Shown here piece by piece: positions 1 through 8,768 of a stretch of 64,000 bases of DNA. The notes under the pieces were generated by a model that saw only the letters and a program-made list of their open reading frames with translations, was not told where the DNA came from and made no database searches. Numbering within the stretch: the first letter of the stretch is position 1; each line of letters begins with the position of its first letter. Made by a program: the position numbers and the translations under genes. The DNA is taken from NCBI GenBank assembly GCA_963815445.1, contig CAWFGV010000005.1, positions 124,001-188,000 on the forward strand, read 5' to 3'. The stretch comes from JANLYC01 sp963815445. GTDB taxonomy: Bacteria > Actinomycetota > Actinomycetes > Propionibacteriales > Nocardioidaceae.

Positions 1-1
1 C

Positions 2-910
2 AACCCTGCGGCGGCGGCCACCCGAGCCGTGGCTGCCCTGGAACGGGAGTCTGTTGAGCTCCTCGAGTCACTCCGCCGACTCGCCGACCAGGAAATCTCC
101 CCGGCCCAGTTCGCTGCCCTGGACGGCCTTCGGCGTGGGATCGAGCCGGCCGGCGTGCTGCTGGATCCGTTGGCCCGGGCTGAACGCGAGCAGACGCTTT
201 CCGACTGGCTCGAGGCGAACGGAGTCGAACGCGGCTGGGTCATGGCTGCGGCGTTGGCTGACGCCGGTGCCGACGTCGACTGGTGTGACCGGGCCGCTGC
301 CGTCCTCGACGGCGGGGCTCTGCAGCCCGGCCTGACGTGGGTCACCAGCACGTTGTCGGTGACGACGCTCCTGTCTGAGGTCAAGGAGTCGACACGACGG
401 ATCTCCGAGCTGGTGTCGGCCGTCAAGTCCTACTCGCAGATGGACCGCGGGGCGATGCAGCAGGTCGATGTGCGGGACGGTCTCGAGAGCACGCTGGTGA
501 TGCTGGGTCACAAGCTCCGCTCCGATGTCACGGTCGAGCGCGAGTACTCGACAGAGGTTCCGCTGATCGACGCCTACGAAGGTGAGCTCAACCAGGTGTG
601 GACCAACGTCATCGACAATGCCGTGGACGCGATGCAGGGCGCGGGCACGCTCCGCGTGGGCGTGCGCCTCGACGGTGATGACGTCGTCGTCGAGATCAGC
701 GACACAGGCCCGGGTATGACGCCTGAGGTGGCCGCCCGCGCGTTCGAGGCGTTCTACACGACCAAGGAGGTCGACCAGGGCACGGGCCTCGGCCTCGACA
801 TTGCCCGGCGAATCGTGGAGGAGCGCCACGGTGGCACGATCTCGATCGACTCCGACTCGGCCGGGACGGTGATCCGGGTGGCGATCCCGGTGGAGCCGGA
901 CCAGCGTTAG
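2..910 (+). CDS. Sensor histidine kinase-like ATPase, C-terminal part (cut by left edge)
   Basis: The frame is open to the left edge, so the start and N-terminal domains lie outside the window. The first residues (NPAAAATRAV) match the stretch that follows the phosphoacceptor histidine in H-boxes of the H-E-L-N-N-P type. A HATPase_c domain fills the C-terminal half: N-box NVIDNAVDAM, G1 DTGPGMT and the F/G2 region FYTTK..GTGLGL. Related proteins often carry a cyclic-nucleotide-binding domain upstream, which cannot be checked here. It would autophosphorylate and act in signalling. No response-regulator gene follows; the next gene runs the other way. The kinase family is clear, the signal is unknown. 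Confidence 0.85.
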   Translation, partial: NPAAAATRAVAALERESVELLESLRRLADQEISPAQFAALDGLRRGIEPAGVLLDPLARAEREQTLSDWLEANGVERGWVMAAALADAGADVDWCDRAAAVLDGGALQPGLTWVTSTLSVTTLLSEVKESTRRISELVSAVKSYSQMDRGAMQQVDVRDGLESTLVMLGHKLRSDVTVEREYSTEVPLIDAYEGELNQVWTNVIDNAVDAMQGAGTLRVGVRLDGDDVVVEISDTGPGMTPEVAARAFEAFYTTKEVDQGTGLGLDIARRIVEERHGGTISIDSDSAGTVIRVAIPVEPDQR

Positions 911-928
911 CGGCTGACGGGGCAGCGT

Positions 929-1786
929 TCAGCCGAGCCAGATCCGGACGAGCGCGTCGCGGGTGCGTTCAGGCTGCTCGACCGCGGGAGAGTGCGCGGC
1001 GTCAGGGATCACGACCACGTCCGTACCCAGCGTCTGCGCCAGCGCGTCCTGAGCGGCGTGTGGAAAGGCATCGTCGTGCTCGCCGCGCAGCACAGCAATC
1101 GGAAGGGCCAGCTTCGCGAGCTCGCCCGTGCGGTCGGGTGCGCGGCCGATGTGGCGGGCCATCGCGGCCAGGGACGCCGGGGCGTTGGCCATGAACCGTC
1201 TGTCGAGGAACGTCTCGATCTCCGGTGGGGACGGCTCGATCCCGCGTTGCTGGTTGTCGCGTTCCTTCGCGAGACGTGCTGCTTCGAGGCCCTCGCGTTC
1301 GAGCAGCTCGGCTGCTCGCAGGGCAGCCTGTCCACGCTCACCGGGAAGCGCCCCGGGCCCGCTGCACATGAGCGTGAGGCTCGCCCAGACGTCGGTGTGT
1401 TCGAGCGCGGCGACCGTGGCGACCAGCCCTCCGAACGAGTGTCCGACGAGGTGGACGCGCTCGGCCGTCCCGAAGACTTCTGCGGACACGGCGACCGCGT
1501 CGGCCGCGAAGCCAGCCAGCGTGTAGTCGTCGTCCGGAGCGCCCGCCGTCTCGAACTGGCCGCGCTGGTCGTAGGTGGCCGCACCCCAACCGGCGTCCGC
1601 GAGCAGCGGAAGGAGCGGGGCGAAGTCCTCCTTGGACCCGGTGAACCCAGGGATGAGGAGCACGTTGCCTCGCGCCAAAGACGTGTCGTGGGGTTCGCAC
1701 GCCCAGCTGGCGAAGCTGCCGCGGTCGGTGGCCAGGTCCGCGCGGCGTACGGACCGGTCGGGGTCGAGACTGCGCGGACGGCTCAT
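929..1786 (-). CDS. Alpha/beta hydrolase
   Basis: A 285-residue cytoplasmic hydrolase. The nucleophile elbow GHSFGG places the serine near residue 117; the acid is probably the aspartate in GEHDD (about 238) and the base the histidine in DAAHSP (about 265). An oxyanion-hole segment LIPGFTGS precedes them. The start at 1786 is chosen because its ATG overlaps the TGA of the upstream SDR gene (ATGA), which indicates translational coupling. The frame stays open further upstream, but that sequence is low-complexity and antisense-like. The substrate cannot be read from sequence. The family includes esterases, lactonases and haloperoxidase-like enzymes. Confidence 0.85.
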   Translation of the reverse strand: MSRPRSLDPDRSVRRADLATDRGSFASWACEPHDTSLARGNVLLIPGFTGSKEDFAPLLPLLADAGWGAATYDQRGQFETAGAPDDDYTLAGFAADAVAVSAEVFGTAERVHLVGHSFGGLVATVAALEHTDVWASLTLMCSGPGALPGERGQAALRAAELLEREGLEAARLAKERDNQQRGIEPSPPEIETFLDRRFMANAPASLAAMARHIGRAPDRTGELAKLALPIAVLRGEHDDAFPHAAQDALAQTLGTDVVVIPDAAHSPAVEQPERTRDALVRIWLG

Positions 1787-2532
1787 CGACGCCACCGCGC
1801 TACCCGCTCGACGACGCCGGCGGGTGCCATGCGGGTGACCGCCACGATGACCTTCCAGCGCTTGCTGGGGACCGACACCGCCTTGCCGGCCCGGAGGTCG
1901 CTGAGCGCTTCCGCGACCAGCGCATCCGGCTGCAGCCACAGAAAGCCCGGGATTCGTGAGAGGTCGACGTCCATCCGCTGGTGGAACTCTGTCCGCACGA
2001 AACCCGGGCACAAGACCATCACGCGCACGCCTTGCTTTCGGTAGCGCAGATGAGCCCAGCGGCTGAAGCTGATGACCCAGGCCTTGTGCGCGCCGTAGCT
2101 GCCGCGCGGGACGAACCCAGCGACGCTGGACACGTTGACGATGTCGCCGCGACCACGCGCGAGCATCGGGCCCAGCGCGGCATGGGAGAGCCGGAGGACC
2201 GCGCGCACCATCACGTCGAGACTGTCCTGCTCGTCCTCGACATCGGTTGCCTCGAACGGCAGCTTCTTGCCGAACCCGGCGTTGTTGACGAGCACGTCGA
2301 TCGGGTGGTCGGCCAACCAGTCCTCGACGGCCCGGGTCTGGGAGGCGTCGGTCAGGTCGGTCGGCAGCACCTCGCAGGTGACGCCATGACGCCCCGACAG
2401 GTCGGCGGCCAGCTGCTCGAGCCGCGCCTTGTCGCGTGAGACGAGCACGAGGTCGTGACCCTCGGCGGCAAGCGCCTGGGCGAAGGCAAGGCCGATGCCG
2501 GCCGTCGGTCCGGTGATGAGAGCACGGGGCAC
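1783..2532 (-). CDS. Short-chain dehydrogenase/reductase (SDR)
   Basis: A 249-residue classical SDR. The Rossmann cofactor motif TGPTAGIG is at residues 7-14 and NNAG at 83-86. The catalytic serine lies in NVSSVAGF (about 135) and the Tyr/Lys pair in YGAHK (146 and 150); PGFVRT follows. It should be an NAD(P)H-dependent oxidoreductase on an unknown carbonyl or alcohol substrate, cytosolic. It is the first gene of a two-gene unit with the alpha/beta hydrolase, whose start codon overlaps its stop. The divergent parA starts 80 bp away, so the gap must hold both promoters. Confidence 0.88.
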   Translation of the reverse strand: MPRALITGPTAGIGLAFAQALAAEGHDLVLVSRDKARLEQLAADLSGRHGVTCEVLPTDLTDASQTRAVEDWLADHPIDVLVNNAGFGKKLPFEATDVEDEQDSLDVMVRAVLRLSHAALGPMLARGRGDIVNVSSVAGFVPRGSYGAHKAWVISFSRWAHLRYRKQGVRVMVLCPGFVRTEFHQRMDVDLSRIPGFLWLQPDALVAEALSDLRAGKAVSVPSKRWKVIVAVTRMAPAGVVERVARWRR

Positions 2533-2612
2533 GGCGTCAGCATGCCACGGTCACCAACGCGCTCCACGGTGCGGTCCGTCCGGGCCGGAAGCGAGTGGCA
2601 CAATGGCCGCTG

Positions 2613-3371
2613 ATGACCACCACCCTCGCGATCGCCAACCAGAAGGGTGGGGTCGCCAAGACCACGACGGTGGCCTCGGTCGGCACGGCGCTGGTCGACC
2701 TGGGCAAGCGCGTCCTGCTGGTCGACCTCGATCCGCAGTCCTGCCTGACGTTCTCCCTCGGCATCGACCCCGAGGTGCTCGAGACGTCGGTTCACCAGGT
2801 GCTGCTGCGCCAGGCCGAGATCTCAGACGTGATCCTCACGACTGAGGACGGTCCTGACCTGCTGCCCGCCACGATCGAGCTGGCCGGGGCCGAAGCCGCG
2901 CTGCTGACCAGGCCCGGGCGTGAGCACGTGCTCCGCGCGGCGCTGGAAGACGTCGCGGACCGTTACGACTGGGTGCTGCTGGACTGCCCGCCGTCCCTCG
3001 GAGTTCTCACCGTCGCCGCACTGTCGGCCGCCGACTCCGTGATGATCCCGCTGCAGTGCGAGACGTTGTCGCACCGCGGAGTAGGCCAGCTGCTCGACAC
3101 CGTCCACGACGTACGCCGCTACACCAACAAACGGCTCGCCGTCATGGGCGTCCTACCGACGCTCTTCGACTCCCGGCCCAAGCACTCGCGGGCGGTGCTC
3201 GAGACGATCTCGGCGACCTACGACATCGACGTCATCGAGCCGCCGATCCCGCGGTCGATCCGGTTCGCCGAGGCACCTGCCGCCGGACGGTCGATCCTGC
3301 GGACCGCCAGGTCGACGCGCGGCGCGCAGGCATATCGGACGTTGGCCGAGAATCTGGTCGCTGGCGCCTAA
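2613..3371 (+). CDS. ParA-family ATPase
   Basis: A 252-residue deviant Walker-A ATPase: KGGVAKTT at residues 11-18, the Walker A' aspartate segment VLLVDLDPQ and Walker B LLDCPPSLG. This is the ParA/Soj/MinD fold that dimerises on ATP and binds DNA or membranes. No ParB gene or obvious parS cluster is adjacent, so it is likely the orphan ParA equivalent to mycobacterial Rv3213c rather than the chromosome-origin ParA. The ATG at 2613 is preferred over the GTG at 2595 because homologues begin with MTTTLAIANQ. The L,D-transpeptidase gene follows after 10 bp. Confidence 0.9.
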   Translation: MTTTLAIANQKGGVAKTTTVASVGTALVDLGKRVLLVDLDPQSCLTFSLGIDPEVLETSVHQVLLRQAEISDVILTTEDGPDLLPATIELAGAEAALLTRPGREHVLRAALEDVADRYDWVLLDCPPSLGVLTVAALSAADSVMIPLQCETLSHRGVGQLLDTVHDVRRYTNKRLAVMGVLPTLFDSRPKHSRAVLETISATYDIDVIEPPIPRSIRFAEAPAAGRSILRTARSTRGAQAYRTLAENLVAGA

Positions 3372-3374
3372 ACT
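3369..3374 (+). promoter_or_regulatory. -10 box for leaderless L,D-transpeptidase mRNA
   Basis: TAAACT matches the actinobacterial TANNNT -10 consensus. It ends 7 nt before the GTG at 3382 and overlaps the parA stop codon. No Shine-Dalgarno sequence is visible, so a leaderless transcript starting at or near the GTG is the simplest reading. Inferred, not measured. Confidence 0.5.
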
Positions 3375-3381
3375 GGCGCTC

Positions 3382-4113
3382 GTGTCTCGTGACCCTCGCC
3401 CGCATCGCGGCGGTACGTCGCCCGGTCGGCTGACCGCGCTCGTCGGTGCCGTGGCGGTCACCGTGCTCACCATGGCGGGCGTCGTCGGGCTCGGTCCCGG
3501 TGCGGCGTTGGGCCAGCCGCCAAGCACGGGCCACGGGTCCACGGCGTCGAGTGACGGGGCAGCCTCCCGGCCGACCCAACCGAACGCGACGGACAGCAGC
3601 AGGTCGACGCCCGAAGCGACCGGCGGTGATGGGTGGCTCACGATCGACGACTCACCGGCCGCCGGCTCGACCGACGGTCCGGGCACCGCGGCGGGCAGCG
3701 CTACGGCATTGCCCGAGGAGAGCGGCACAGGCAAGCGGGTGGTCTACGACATCAGTGCACAACGGGTTTGGCTGGTCGGTGCCTCCGACCGAGTGCAGCG
3801 CACCTATCTCGTGTCGGGTGGCAAGGACGTCGCGTTGCTGAAGCCTGGGAGCTACCAAGTCACCTCGATGTCACGTCACGCGGTGGCGTACAACCACAAG
3901 TCGACCATGAACTACATGGTTCGCTTCGCCAGCGGACGGCATGCCCCGATCGGTTTCCACGACGTGCCGGCGCGGTCGGATGGTTCGCTCGTCCAGTCCA
4001 GGTCGGAGCTGGGCACGCCCCTGTCGTCGGGATGCATCCGCCAGTGGATCAGCGACGCCCGGGCGATGTGGGAGTTCGCGAAGGTCGACACGCCGGTCGT
4101 CGTCACCGCCTGA
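3382..4113 (+). CDS. L,D-transpeptidase (YkuD domain), exported
   Basis: A 243-residue secreted or membrane-anchored cell-wall enzyme. An N-terminal hydrophobic segment (LTALVGAVAVTVLTMAGVVG) acts as signal or anchor. A Ser/Thr/Pro/Gly-rich linker of about 80 residues follows, then a YkuD domain. The catalytic motif SSGCIR places the nucleophilic cysteine near residue 218, with the preceding GFHD histidine as partner. Such enzymes form 3-3 peptidoglycan cross-links or attach proteins to peptidoglycan. The domain is shorter than that of mycobacterial Ldt proteins, so a hydrolase-like role is possible. It lies 10 bp after parA and converges on the DEAD-box gene. Confidence 0.85.
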   Translation: MSRDPRPHRGGTSPGRLTALVGAVAVTVLTMAGVVGLGPGAALGQPPSTGHGSTASSDGAASRPTQPNATDSSRSTPEATGGDGWLTIDDSPAAGSTDGPGTAAGSATALPEESGTGKRVVYDISAQRVWLVGASDRVQRTYLVSGGKDVALLKPGSYQVTSMSRHAVAYNHKSTMNYMVRFASGRHAPIGFHDVPARSDGSLVQSRSELGTPLSSGCIRQWISDARAMWEFAKVDTPVVVTA

Positions 4114-4196
4114 GACTGTGGGCGCGGACGCCCTCACCGCACGGCCCGGATCGGCCGCGAAAGCCGCTGACCATGGAGCCGTCCCGCCGGCCGAGA

Positions 4197-5771
4197 TCAC
4201 TCCGCGGCGGGCGCCGCCGACTGTCCGGAGCGGCCTCGGTTGCGAGAGCGGGAGCGACGCGGCCGGCCGCTCTCGGCCTTGGAGTCTGCAGCGCCGGCGG
4301 ACGACGTGGAGGAGTTGGACGGAGTGCCGCCGTCGGCCTTGCCGCCGTCGGCACCGGCGGCGACAGCTTCGCCACTTCGCGTACGGCGCCGGTTGCGTGA
4401 ACGCGACTTGCCAGTTGTCCGACCACCTTCGCTCGACGACGCGCCGCGGTCACGACCGCCCGCACTTCGGCCGCCGCGAGAGTCACGACCTGCGCGGCCA
4501 CCGGAGCCGGAGCCGCCGCGTGGCTCGAGAAGGTCGTCGGCCGACGGCTTCTCCTTGGGTGCCCCCACGCGACCCTTGGCATCGGTCGGGATGCCCTGGT
4601 CGTGGTAGAGGTGCTCGCTGGTCGAGTAGGTCTCCTGCGGCTCGTCGAACGGCAGGTCGAGCGTCTTGTTGATGACCTTCCAGCGCGTGACGTCGGCCCA
4701 GTCGACGAACGTGATGGCCACACCGGTGGCTCCGGCGCGGCCCGTCCGCCCGATGCGGTGCACATAGGTGTTGTCGTCCTCGGGGCAGGTGAAGTTGATG
4801 ACGTGCGTGATGCCGACGACGTCGATGCCACGTGCCGCCACGTCGGTCGCGACGAGGATCTCGACCGAGCCGTCACGGAAGCGCTTGAGCGCGCGTTCGC
4901 GCGCCACCTGAGCCATGTCGCCGTGCAGCGGGGCGGCCGGGAAGCCGCGCTCGATCAGCTCCTCGGCGATCCGCTGGGCCTGCCGCTTGGTGCGGGTGAA
5001 GATCAGCGAGAGGCCGCGGTTCTCGGCCTGCAGGATGCGGGCGATGATCTCGATCTTGTCGAGATCGTGGGCCACGTAGACGAACTGGGCCGTCGCAGGA
5101 ACCGTCGCGTTCTCGTAGCTGGACTCGGCCCGGATGTTGACGGGGTGCCGCATGTGGGTGCGGGCCAGCGTGACGACCTCGCCGCGCATCGTCGCCGAGA
5201 AGAGCATGGTCTGCCGCAGCTCGGGGGTCTTCGCGATGAGCCGCTCGACGTCGGGGAGGAAACCGAGGTCGAGCATCTCGTCGGCCTCGTCGAGGACGAG
5301 CACCTTCACGTGCGAGAGATCCAGGGCCTTGCGCGCTGCGAGGTCGAGCAGTCGGCCAGGCGTACCGACCACGACGTCCACGCCGACGGTCAGGGCGTCC
5401 AGCTGGGGCTCGTAGGGCACACCGCCATACACCGTGAGGGTGCGGGTGCCGCGGTACTTGCCGGCCAGCGTCAGGTCGTTGGACACCTGCAGAGCCAGCT
5501 CACGCGTCGGTGCGACGACCAGCGCCTGCGGCTTGCCGGGGGCAGCGAGCTCGATGAACTCGGGATCGTGCGGAGAGACGATGCGCTGCAGGATCGGGAT
5601 CGTGAAGGCCAGCGTCTTGCCGGTGCCGGTGCGGGCCTGACCGATGAGGTCGGTTCCCATGAGCGCGATCGGGAGAGTCATCTCCTGGATAGGAAAGGCA
5701 TCAGTGATGCCGACATCGGTGAGAGCGTCGGCAATCTCGGGGAGTACCCCGAGTTCGTGGAACGTAGACAG
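4197..5771 (-). CDS. DEAD-box RNA helicase, probably with CTG start
   Basis: All helicase motifs are present: AxTGxGKT (ARTGTGKT), PTREL, TPGR, DEAD (LVLDEADEMLD), SAT, the motif IV segment LIFTRTK, ATDVAARGID and HRIGRTGRAG. A basic Gly/Ser/Arg-rich tail of roughly 120 residues follows, typical of RNA-binding tails. The first ATG in frame is at 5681, but the Q-motif (FHELGV...GITDAFPIQ) is encoded upstream of it, between 5682 and 5768. A TAA at 5787-5789 closes the frame. Only CTG at 5771 lies where an initiator Met is expected (x-STFHELGV). It corresponds to the RhlE-like Rv3211 and likely acts in RNA remodelling or ribosome assembly. Confidence 0.85.
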   Translation of the reverse strand: MSTFHELGVLPEIADALTDVGITDAFPIQEMTLPIALMGTDLIGQARTGTGKTLAFTIPILQRIVSPHDPEFIELAAPGKPQALVVAPTRELALQVSNDLTLAGKYRGTRTLTVYGGVPYEPQLDALTVGVDVVVGTPGRLLDLAARKALDLSHVKVLVLDEADEMLDLGFLPDVERLIAKTPELRQTMLFSATMRGEVVTLARTHMRHPVNIRAESSYENATVPATAQFVYVAHDLDKIEIIARILQAENRGLSLIFTRTKRQAQRIAEELIERGFPAAPLHGDMAQVARERALKRFRDGSVEILVATDVAARGIDVVGITHVINFTCPEDDNTYVHRIGRTGRAGATGVAITFVDWADVTRWKVINKTLDLPFDEPQETYSTSEHLYHDQGIPTDAKGRVGAPKEKPSADDLLEPRGGSGSGGRAGRDSRGGRSAGGRDRGASSSEGGRTTGKSRSRNRRRTRSGEAVAAGADGGKADGGTPSNSSTSSAGAADSKAESGRPRRSRSRNRGRSGQSAAPAAE

Positions 5772-5870
5772 AACGGAACTCGATTCTTAAGTCTCTGTGC
5801 GCCACCGCGGAAAGTCGCAGAAGAGGCGTCGTGGGGACAACTCTATCGTTTCCCGCGTCCGGGCTGTCGC

Positions 5871-5876
5871 TACGCT
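5871..5876 (+). promoter_or_regulatory. -10 box for leaderless ferritin-like gene
   Basis: TACGCT (TANNNT type) ends 7 nt before the ATG at 5884 with no Shine-Dalgarno sequence between, which fits a leaderless transcript. It lies in the gap shared with the divergent helicase gene. Confidence 0.45.
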
Positions 5877-5883
5877 CTCTGCC

Positions 5884-6564
5884 ATGACGTCGTCGCCGTT
5901 CTCCGACCCTGCCTACCGGGTCGCCATCGTCGACCTGCTCGGGGGCCTCGCGTACTCGGAGCTGAGTGCGTTCGAGCGGCTCACCGAGGACGCCACGAAG
6001 GCGCCGACCCTGCAGGACAAAGTGGCGCTGGCCACGATGGCAACGGCAGAGTTCGGTCATTTCGGAAAACTTCGCGACCGGCTCGTCGAGCTGGAGGCGG
6101 ACCCCTTCGAGGCGATGGAGCCGTTCCATGCGCCCGTGGACGCCTTCCACGCGCACACCGCCCCCTCCGACTGGCTGGAGAGCCTGATCAAGGCCTACGT
6201 GGGAGACGGGCTCGCTGCCGACTTCTACCGCGAGATAGCGGCGTACGTCGACGAGTCCACCCGCGACCTCATCCTCGCCACGCTCGACGACACCGGTCAG
6301 GCGGACTTCGCCGTCGAGCACGTGCGCGACGCGATCGCCGCCAACCCGAAGATCGCCGGCCGGTTGGCGCTCTGGGCCCGGCGGCTGATGGGAGAGGCCC
6401 TCAGCCAGGCCCAACGCGTCGCGGGGGAGCGCGACGCGTTGACCGCCCTGCTGGTCGGCGGCGTGGACCGCCCTGGCATGGATCTGGCGGCCGTCGGCCG
6501 GATGTTCGCCCGCCTCGCCGAGACCCACACGCAGCGGATGGAAGCGCTCGGCCTGCGGGCTTGA
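5884..6564 (+). CDS. Ferritin-like / MiaE-like domain protein (Rv3210c type)
   Basis: A 226-residue mostly helical protein. Glu/His patterns in the helices (ELSAFERL, TAEFGHF, AETHTQRM) resemble the E...ExxH metal-binding layout of the ferritin-like superfamily. Homologues in this syntenic position are annotated as ferritin-like or MiaE-like hydroxylases, but the substrate is not established. The frame is open to a GTG at 5797. The ATG at 5884 is preferred because of the -10 box at 5871 and because the extra residues are basic and non-conserved in appearance. Divergent from the helicase gene. Confidence 0.75.
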   Translation: MTSSPFSDPAYRVAIVDLLGGLAYSELSAFERLTEDATKAPTLQDKVALATMATAEFGHFGKLRDRLVELEADPFEAMEPFHAPVDAFHAHTAPSDWLESLIKAYVGDGLAADFYREIAAYVDESTRDLILATLDDTGQADFAVEHVRDAIAANPKIAGRLALWARRLMGEALSQAQRVAGERDALTALLVGGVDRPGMDLAAVGRMFARLAETHTQRMEALGLRA

Positions 6565-6579
6565 GTACGCCGCGGTTGG

Positions 6580-6849
6580 TCAGACGTGCGTGCTGCGCCG
6601 GCCCAGTAAGCCCGAGGCCACGATGACGAGACCGGCCGAGACCAGGATCGCGACGACCCAACGGGTCCAGTCGATGCCCGGACTGCCGTTGCCACCGAAT
6701 GCCCGGTAGATGACGTCTCCGATGAGGATGCCGCCAATGCCGCACAGCAGCGTGGCCCAAAGCGGGATGTTGTCCTTGTCGCCCGGGGCGACGAACTTGC
6801 CGAGGAGGCCGATGATGACGCCTCCGATGAGCAGCCCGATGAGTTCCAT
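6580..6849 (-). CDS. GlsB/YeaQ/YmgE-family small membrane protein
   Basis: An 89-residue protein with three hydrophobic segments (residues about 2-22, 30-48 and 62-82) and the glycine-rich pattern GLLIGGVIIGLLGKFVAPG of the transglycosylase-associated/YeaQ family. It sits in the inner membrane. Family members are linked to general stress, and no enzymatic activity is shown. AGGAGG lies 7 nt upstream of the ATG at 6849, fixing the start against the longer frame to 6912. It converges with the ferritin-like gene, leaving 15 bp. Confidence 0.85.
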   Translation of the reverse strand: MELIGLLIGGVIIGLLGKFVAPGDKDNIPLWATLLCGIGGILIGDVIYRAFGGNGSPGIDWTRWVVAILVSAGLVIVASGLLGRRSTHV

Positions 6850-6952
6850 GAACAGCCTCCTAGGTGCAGGTCCGTGCGAGTCCGAGGGAGGTCCCACGGC
6901 TACTGACGTCAAGTCTGCCGCGCGGGACGTGGGAATTCACGCCGGCACGACT

Positions 6953-7621
6953 TCACACCGAGGACGGTGACTCGTTGTACACCCCGGCGAGCTCTTGCGG
7001 TGACATCGCGGCGATGGCCGCCATCACCTCGTCGGTGGCCGCGCGGCGGGCCTGCGCGGCGGTCGTACCGGTGCTCGGCGGCGCAAAGGTCAGCGGCTTG
7101 CCGAAGCGCACCGTCACGCGGGTGAACCGTGGGATGCGAGAGCCGATCGGCTGGAGCTTGTCGGTGCCGATGAGGGCGCAGGGCACGACCGGAACCTGTG
7201 CGGTGAGCGCCAGCCAGCCGACGCCGGTCTTGCCGCGGTACAGACGCCCGTCGCGCGAGCGGGTGCCTTCGGGATAGATGCCGAACGCCTGACCGTCCTT
7301 GAGGACCTGCAGAGCCGCGTCGAGCGAGGCCTGGGCGGCCCGGTGTGTGCCACGTTCGACCGGGATCGAGCGCATGGCCGTGAACCAGGCCCGCAGGAAC
7401 GCTCCGCGCAGTCCGGTGCCGGTCCAGTACTCCTTCTTCGCGATGAACAGGACCGTCCGGGGTGCTGCGATCGGGATGACCACCGAGTCGATGAACGACA
7501 GGTGGTTGGACGCGATGATGACGGCGCCGTGCCGCGGCACGTTCTCGCGGCCCTGGACGACCGGACGGTAGACCAGCCGCGCCATGGGCGCGATGACGAA
7601 CCTCATCGCGGCATACAGCAC
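6953..7621 (-). CDS. 1-acyl-sn-glycerol-3-phosphate acyltransferase (PlsC family)
   Basis: A 222-residue membrane-associated acyltransferase. The catalytic H-x4-D motif NHLSFID places His40 and Asp45; the substrate-binding block PEGTRSRDG follows. It should transfer an acyl chain to lysophosphatidate or a related lipid acceptor in membrane lipid synthesis. The start is GTG at 7621, 6 nt after AGGAGG; the ATG at 7606 is the alternative. The open frame continues much further upstream but is low-complexity there. The next gene upstream (DUF3107) is on the same strand, 67 bp away. Confidence 0.87.
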   Translation of the reverse strand: MLYAAMRFVIAPMARLVYRPVVQGRENVPRHGAVIIASNHLSFIDSVVIPIAAPRTVLFIAKKEYWTGTGLRGAFLRAWFTAMRSIPVERGTHRAAQASLDAALQVLKDGQAFGIYPEGTRSRDGRLYRGKTGVGWLALTAQVPVVPCALIGTDKLQPIGSRIPRFTRVTVRFGKPLTFAPPSTGTTAAQARRAATDEVMAAIAAMSPQELAGVYNESPSSV

Positions 7622-7688
7622 GGCAGACCTCCTCGCGTCGCCCGTGGTGGTGGCGGGCCGTGGGTACGGCGGCCCTCGGTCAGGGGTG

Positions 7689-7916
7689 TCAGGGCGCTCC
7701 GAAGCCGACCCGGCGACCGGACTCCCCGGTGATCTCGATGTAGGCGAGCTTGGCGGCGGGGACGAAGACGGTGCGGCCCTTCTCGTCGGTGAGAGAGACG
7801 ATGCCGTTCTCGGACGCGAGCGCCTTGGAGATCGCATCCTGGACGTCGTCAGCGCTCTGAGTCGTCTCGAGCGTGAGCTCGCGGTTGGCGTTGGTCACGC
7901 CGATCTTGACCTCCAC
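7689..7916 (-). CDS. DUF3107 family protein
   Basis: A 75-residue protein starting VEVKIGVTNANRELTLET and ending RRVGFGAP. It matches the Mycobacterium Rv3208A (TB9.4) family over its whole length. The start GTG at 7916 has AAAGGA upstream and begins exactly where homologues begin (MEVKIG). The function is unknown. The gene sits next to the TetR regulator in many actinobacteria, as here. Small, acidic, no signal peptide or membrane segment. Confidence 0.9.
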   Translation of the reverse strand: MEVKIGVTNANRELTLETTQSADDVQDAISKALASENGIVSLTDEKGRTVFVPAAKLAYIEITGESGRRVGFGAP

Positions 7917-8089
7917 ACGGAGTCCTTTCAGGTCGGGGACCGTCGACATCGTTTCGAGGACGGGGTCGTCCCCAGCGTAGTGGTGCAGCCGGGTGGTGGA
8001 TCCGCGGAGCCGGTCGCAAGAAGTCTCGAGCGCGGAATTGACGAACCTGGGCCTGGCACTCGGCCGCCCGACGTCGCTGACGTGAGCGG

Positions 8090-8710
8090 TTACTCGTGGC
8101 GGGGGAAGCCGCGAATGCCACGCCAGGCCAGGCTGGCGATGAGGTCGGTCGCCTGCGACTGGGGCAGACCGCCGTTGTCGCTGAGCCAGTAGCGGGCCGA
8201 GACCTGGCTCATGCCCACCAGTGCCACCGCGAGCAGCCGGGAGGCCTCCGGGGGGAACCCGGTGTCGTCTGCGATCACCTCGGCGATCGCGTCGGCGCAC
8301 TGACGCGTGACACGGTCGACCCGTTCACGCACGGCCGGCTCGCTGGTCAGGTCGGACTCGAAGACGAGGCGGAATGCTCCGCCGGCGTCGGCGACATACG
8401 CGTAGAACGCCTCGGTCGTGGCGGCCACGCGCTCCTTGTTGACCGAGGTACTGGCCAGGGCCTCCCGGACGCCGTCGACCACCTGGTCGCTCGCGGTGTC
8501 GAGCAACGCCAGGTAGAGCTCGAGCTTGCTCGGGAAGTGCTGGTAGAGCACCGGCTTGGAGACACCCGCCCGCTCGGCGATGTCGTCCATCGCCGCGGCG
8601 TGGTAGCCCTGGGCGACGAACACGTCGAGGGCGGACTCGAGCAGCTGGGCTCGCCGCAGCGTGCGTGGCATGCGGCCAGTGCGCGGTCGTTGTCCTGCAT
8701 CGGTGGGCAC
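8090..8710 (-). CDS. TetR-family transcriptional regulator (Rv3208 type)
   Basis: A 206-residue protein with an N-terminal helix-turn-helix (MDDIAERAGVSKPVLYQHF, about residues 41-59) and a helical ligand domain. The LELYLALL and GMSQVSARYWL segments resemble Rv3208. It should repress a target promoter until a ligand binds, but neither is known. Its place next to DUF3107 and upstream of moeZ is the conserved actinobacterial arrangement, here interrupted by the polymerase gene. Confidence 0.87.
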   Translation of the reverse strand: MPTDAGQRPRTGRMPRTLRRAQLLESALDVFVAQGYHAAAMDDIAERAGVSKPVLYQHFPSKLELYLALLDTASDQVVDGVREALASTSVNKERVAATTEAFYAYVADAGGAFRLVFESDLTSEPAVRERVDRVTRQCADAIAEVIADDTGFPPEASRLLAVALVGMSQVSARYWLSDNGGLPQSQATDLIASLAWRGIRGFPRHE

Positions 8711-8768
8711 CCGCGCATCCTACCGTCGAGTCACTTGGGTCCGTCCCTGCTGATCGAGCCCGTCGCCG

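Noticed and set aside
4602..6626. Long plus-strand frame antisense to the helicase gene
   Set aside because: The helicase motifs on the minus strand are complete; the antisense frame is a by-product of high-GC third codon positions.
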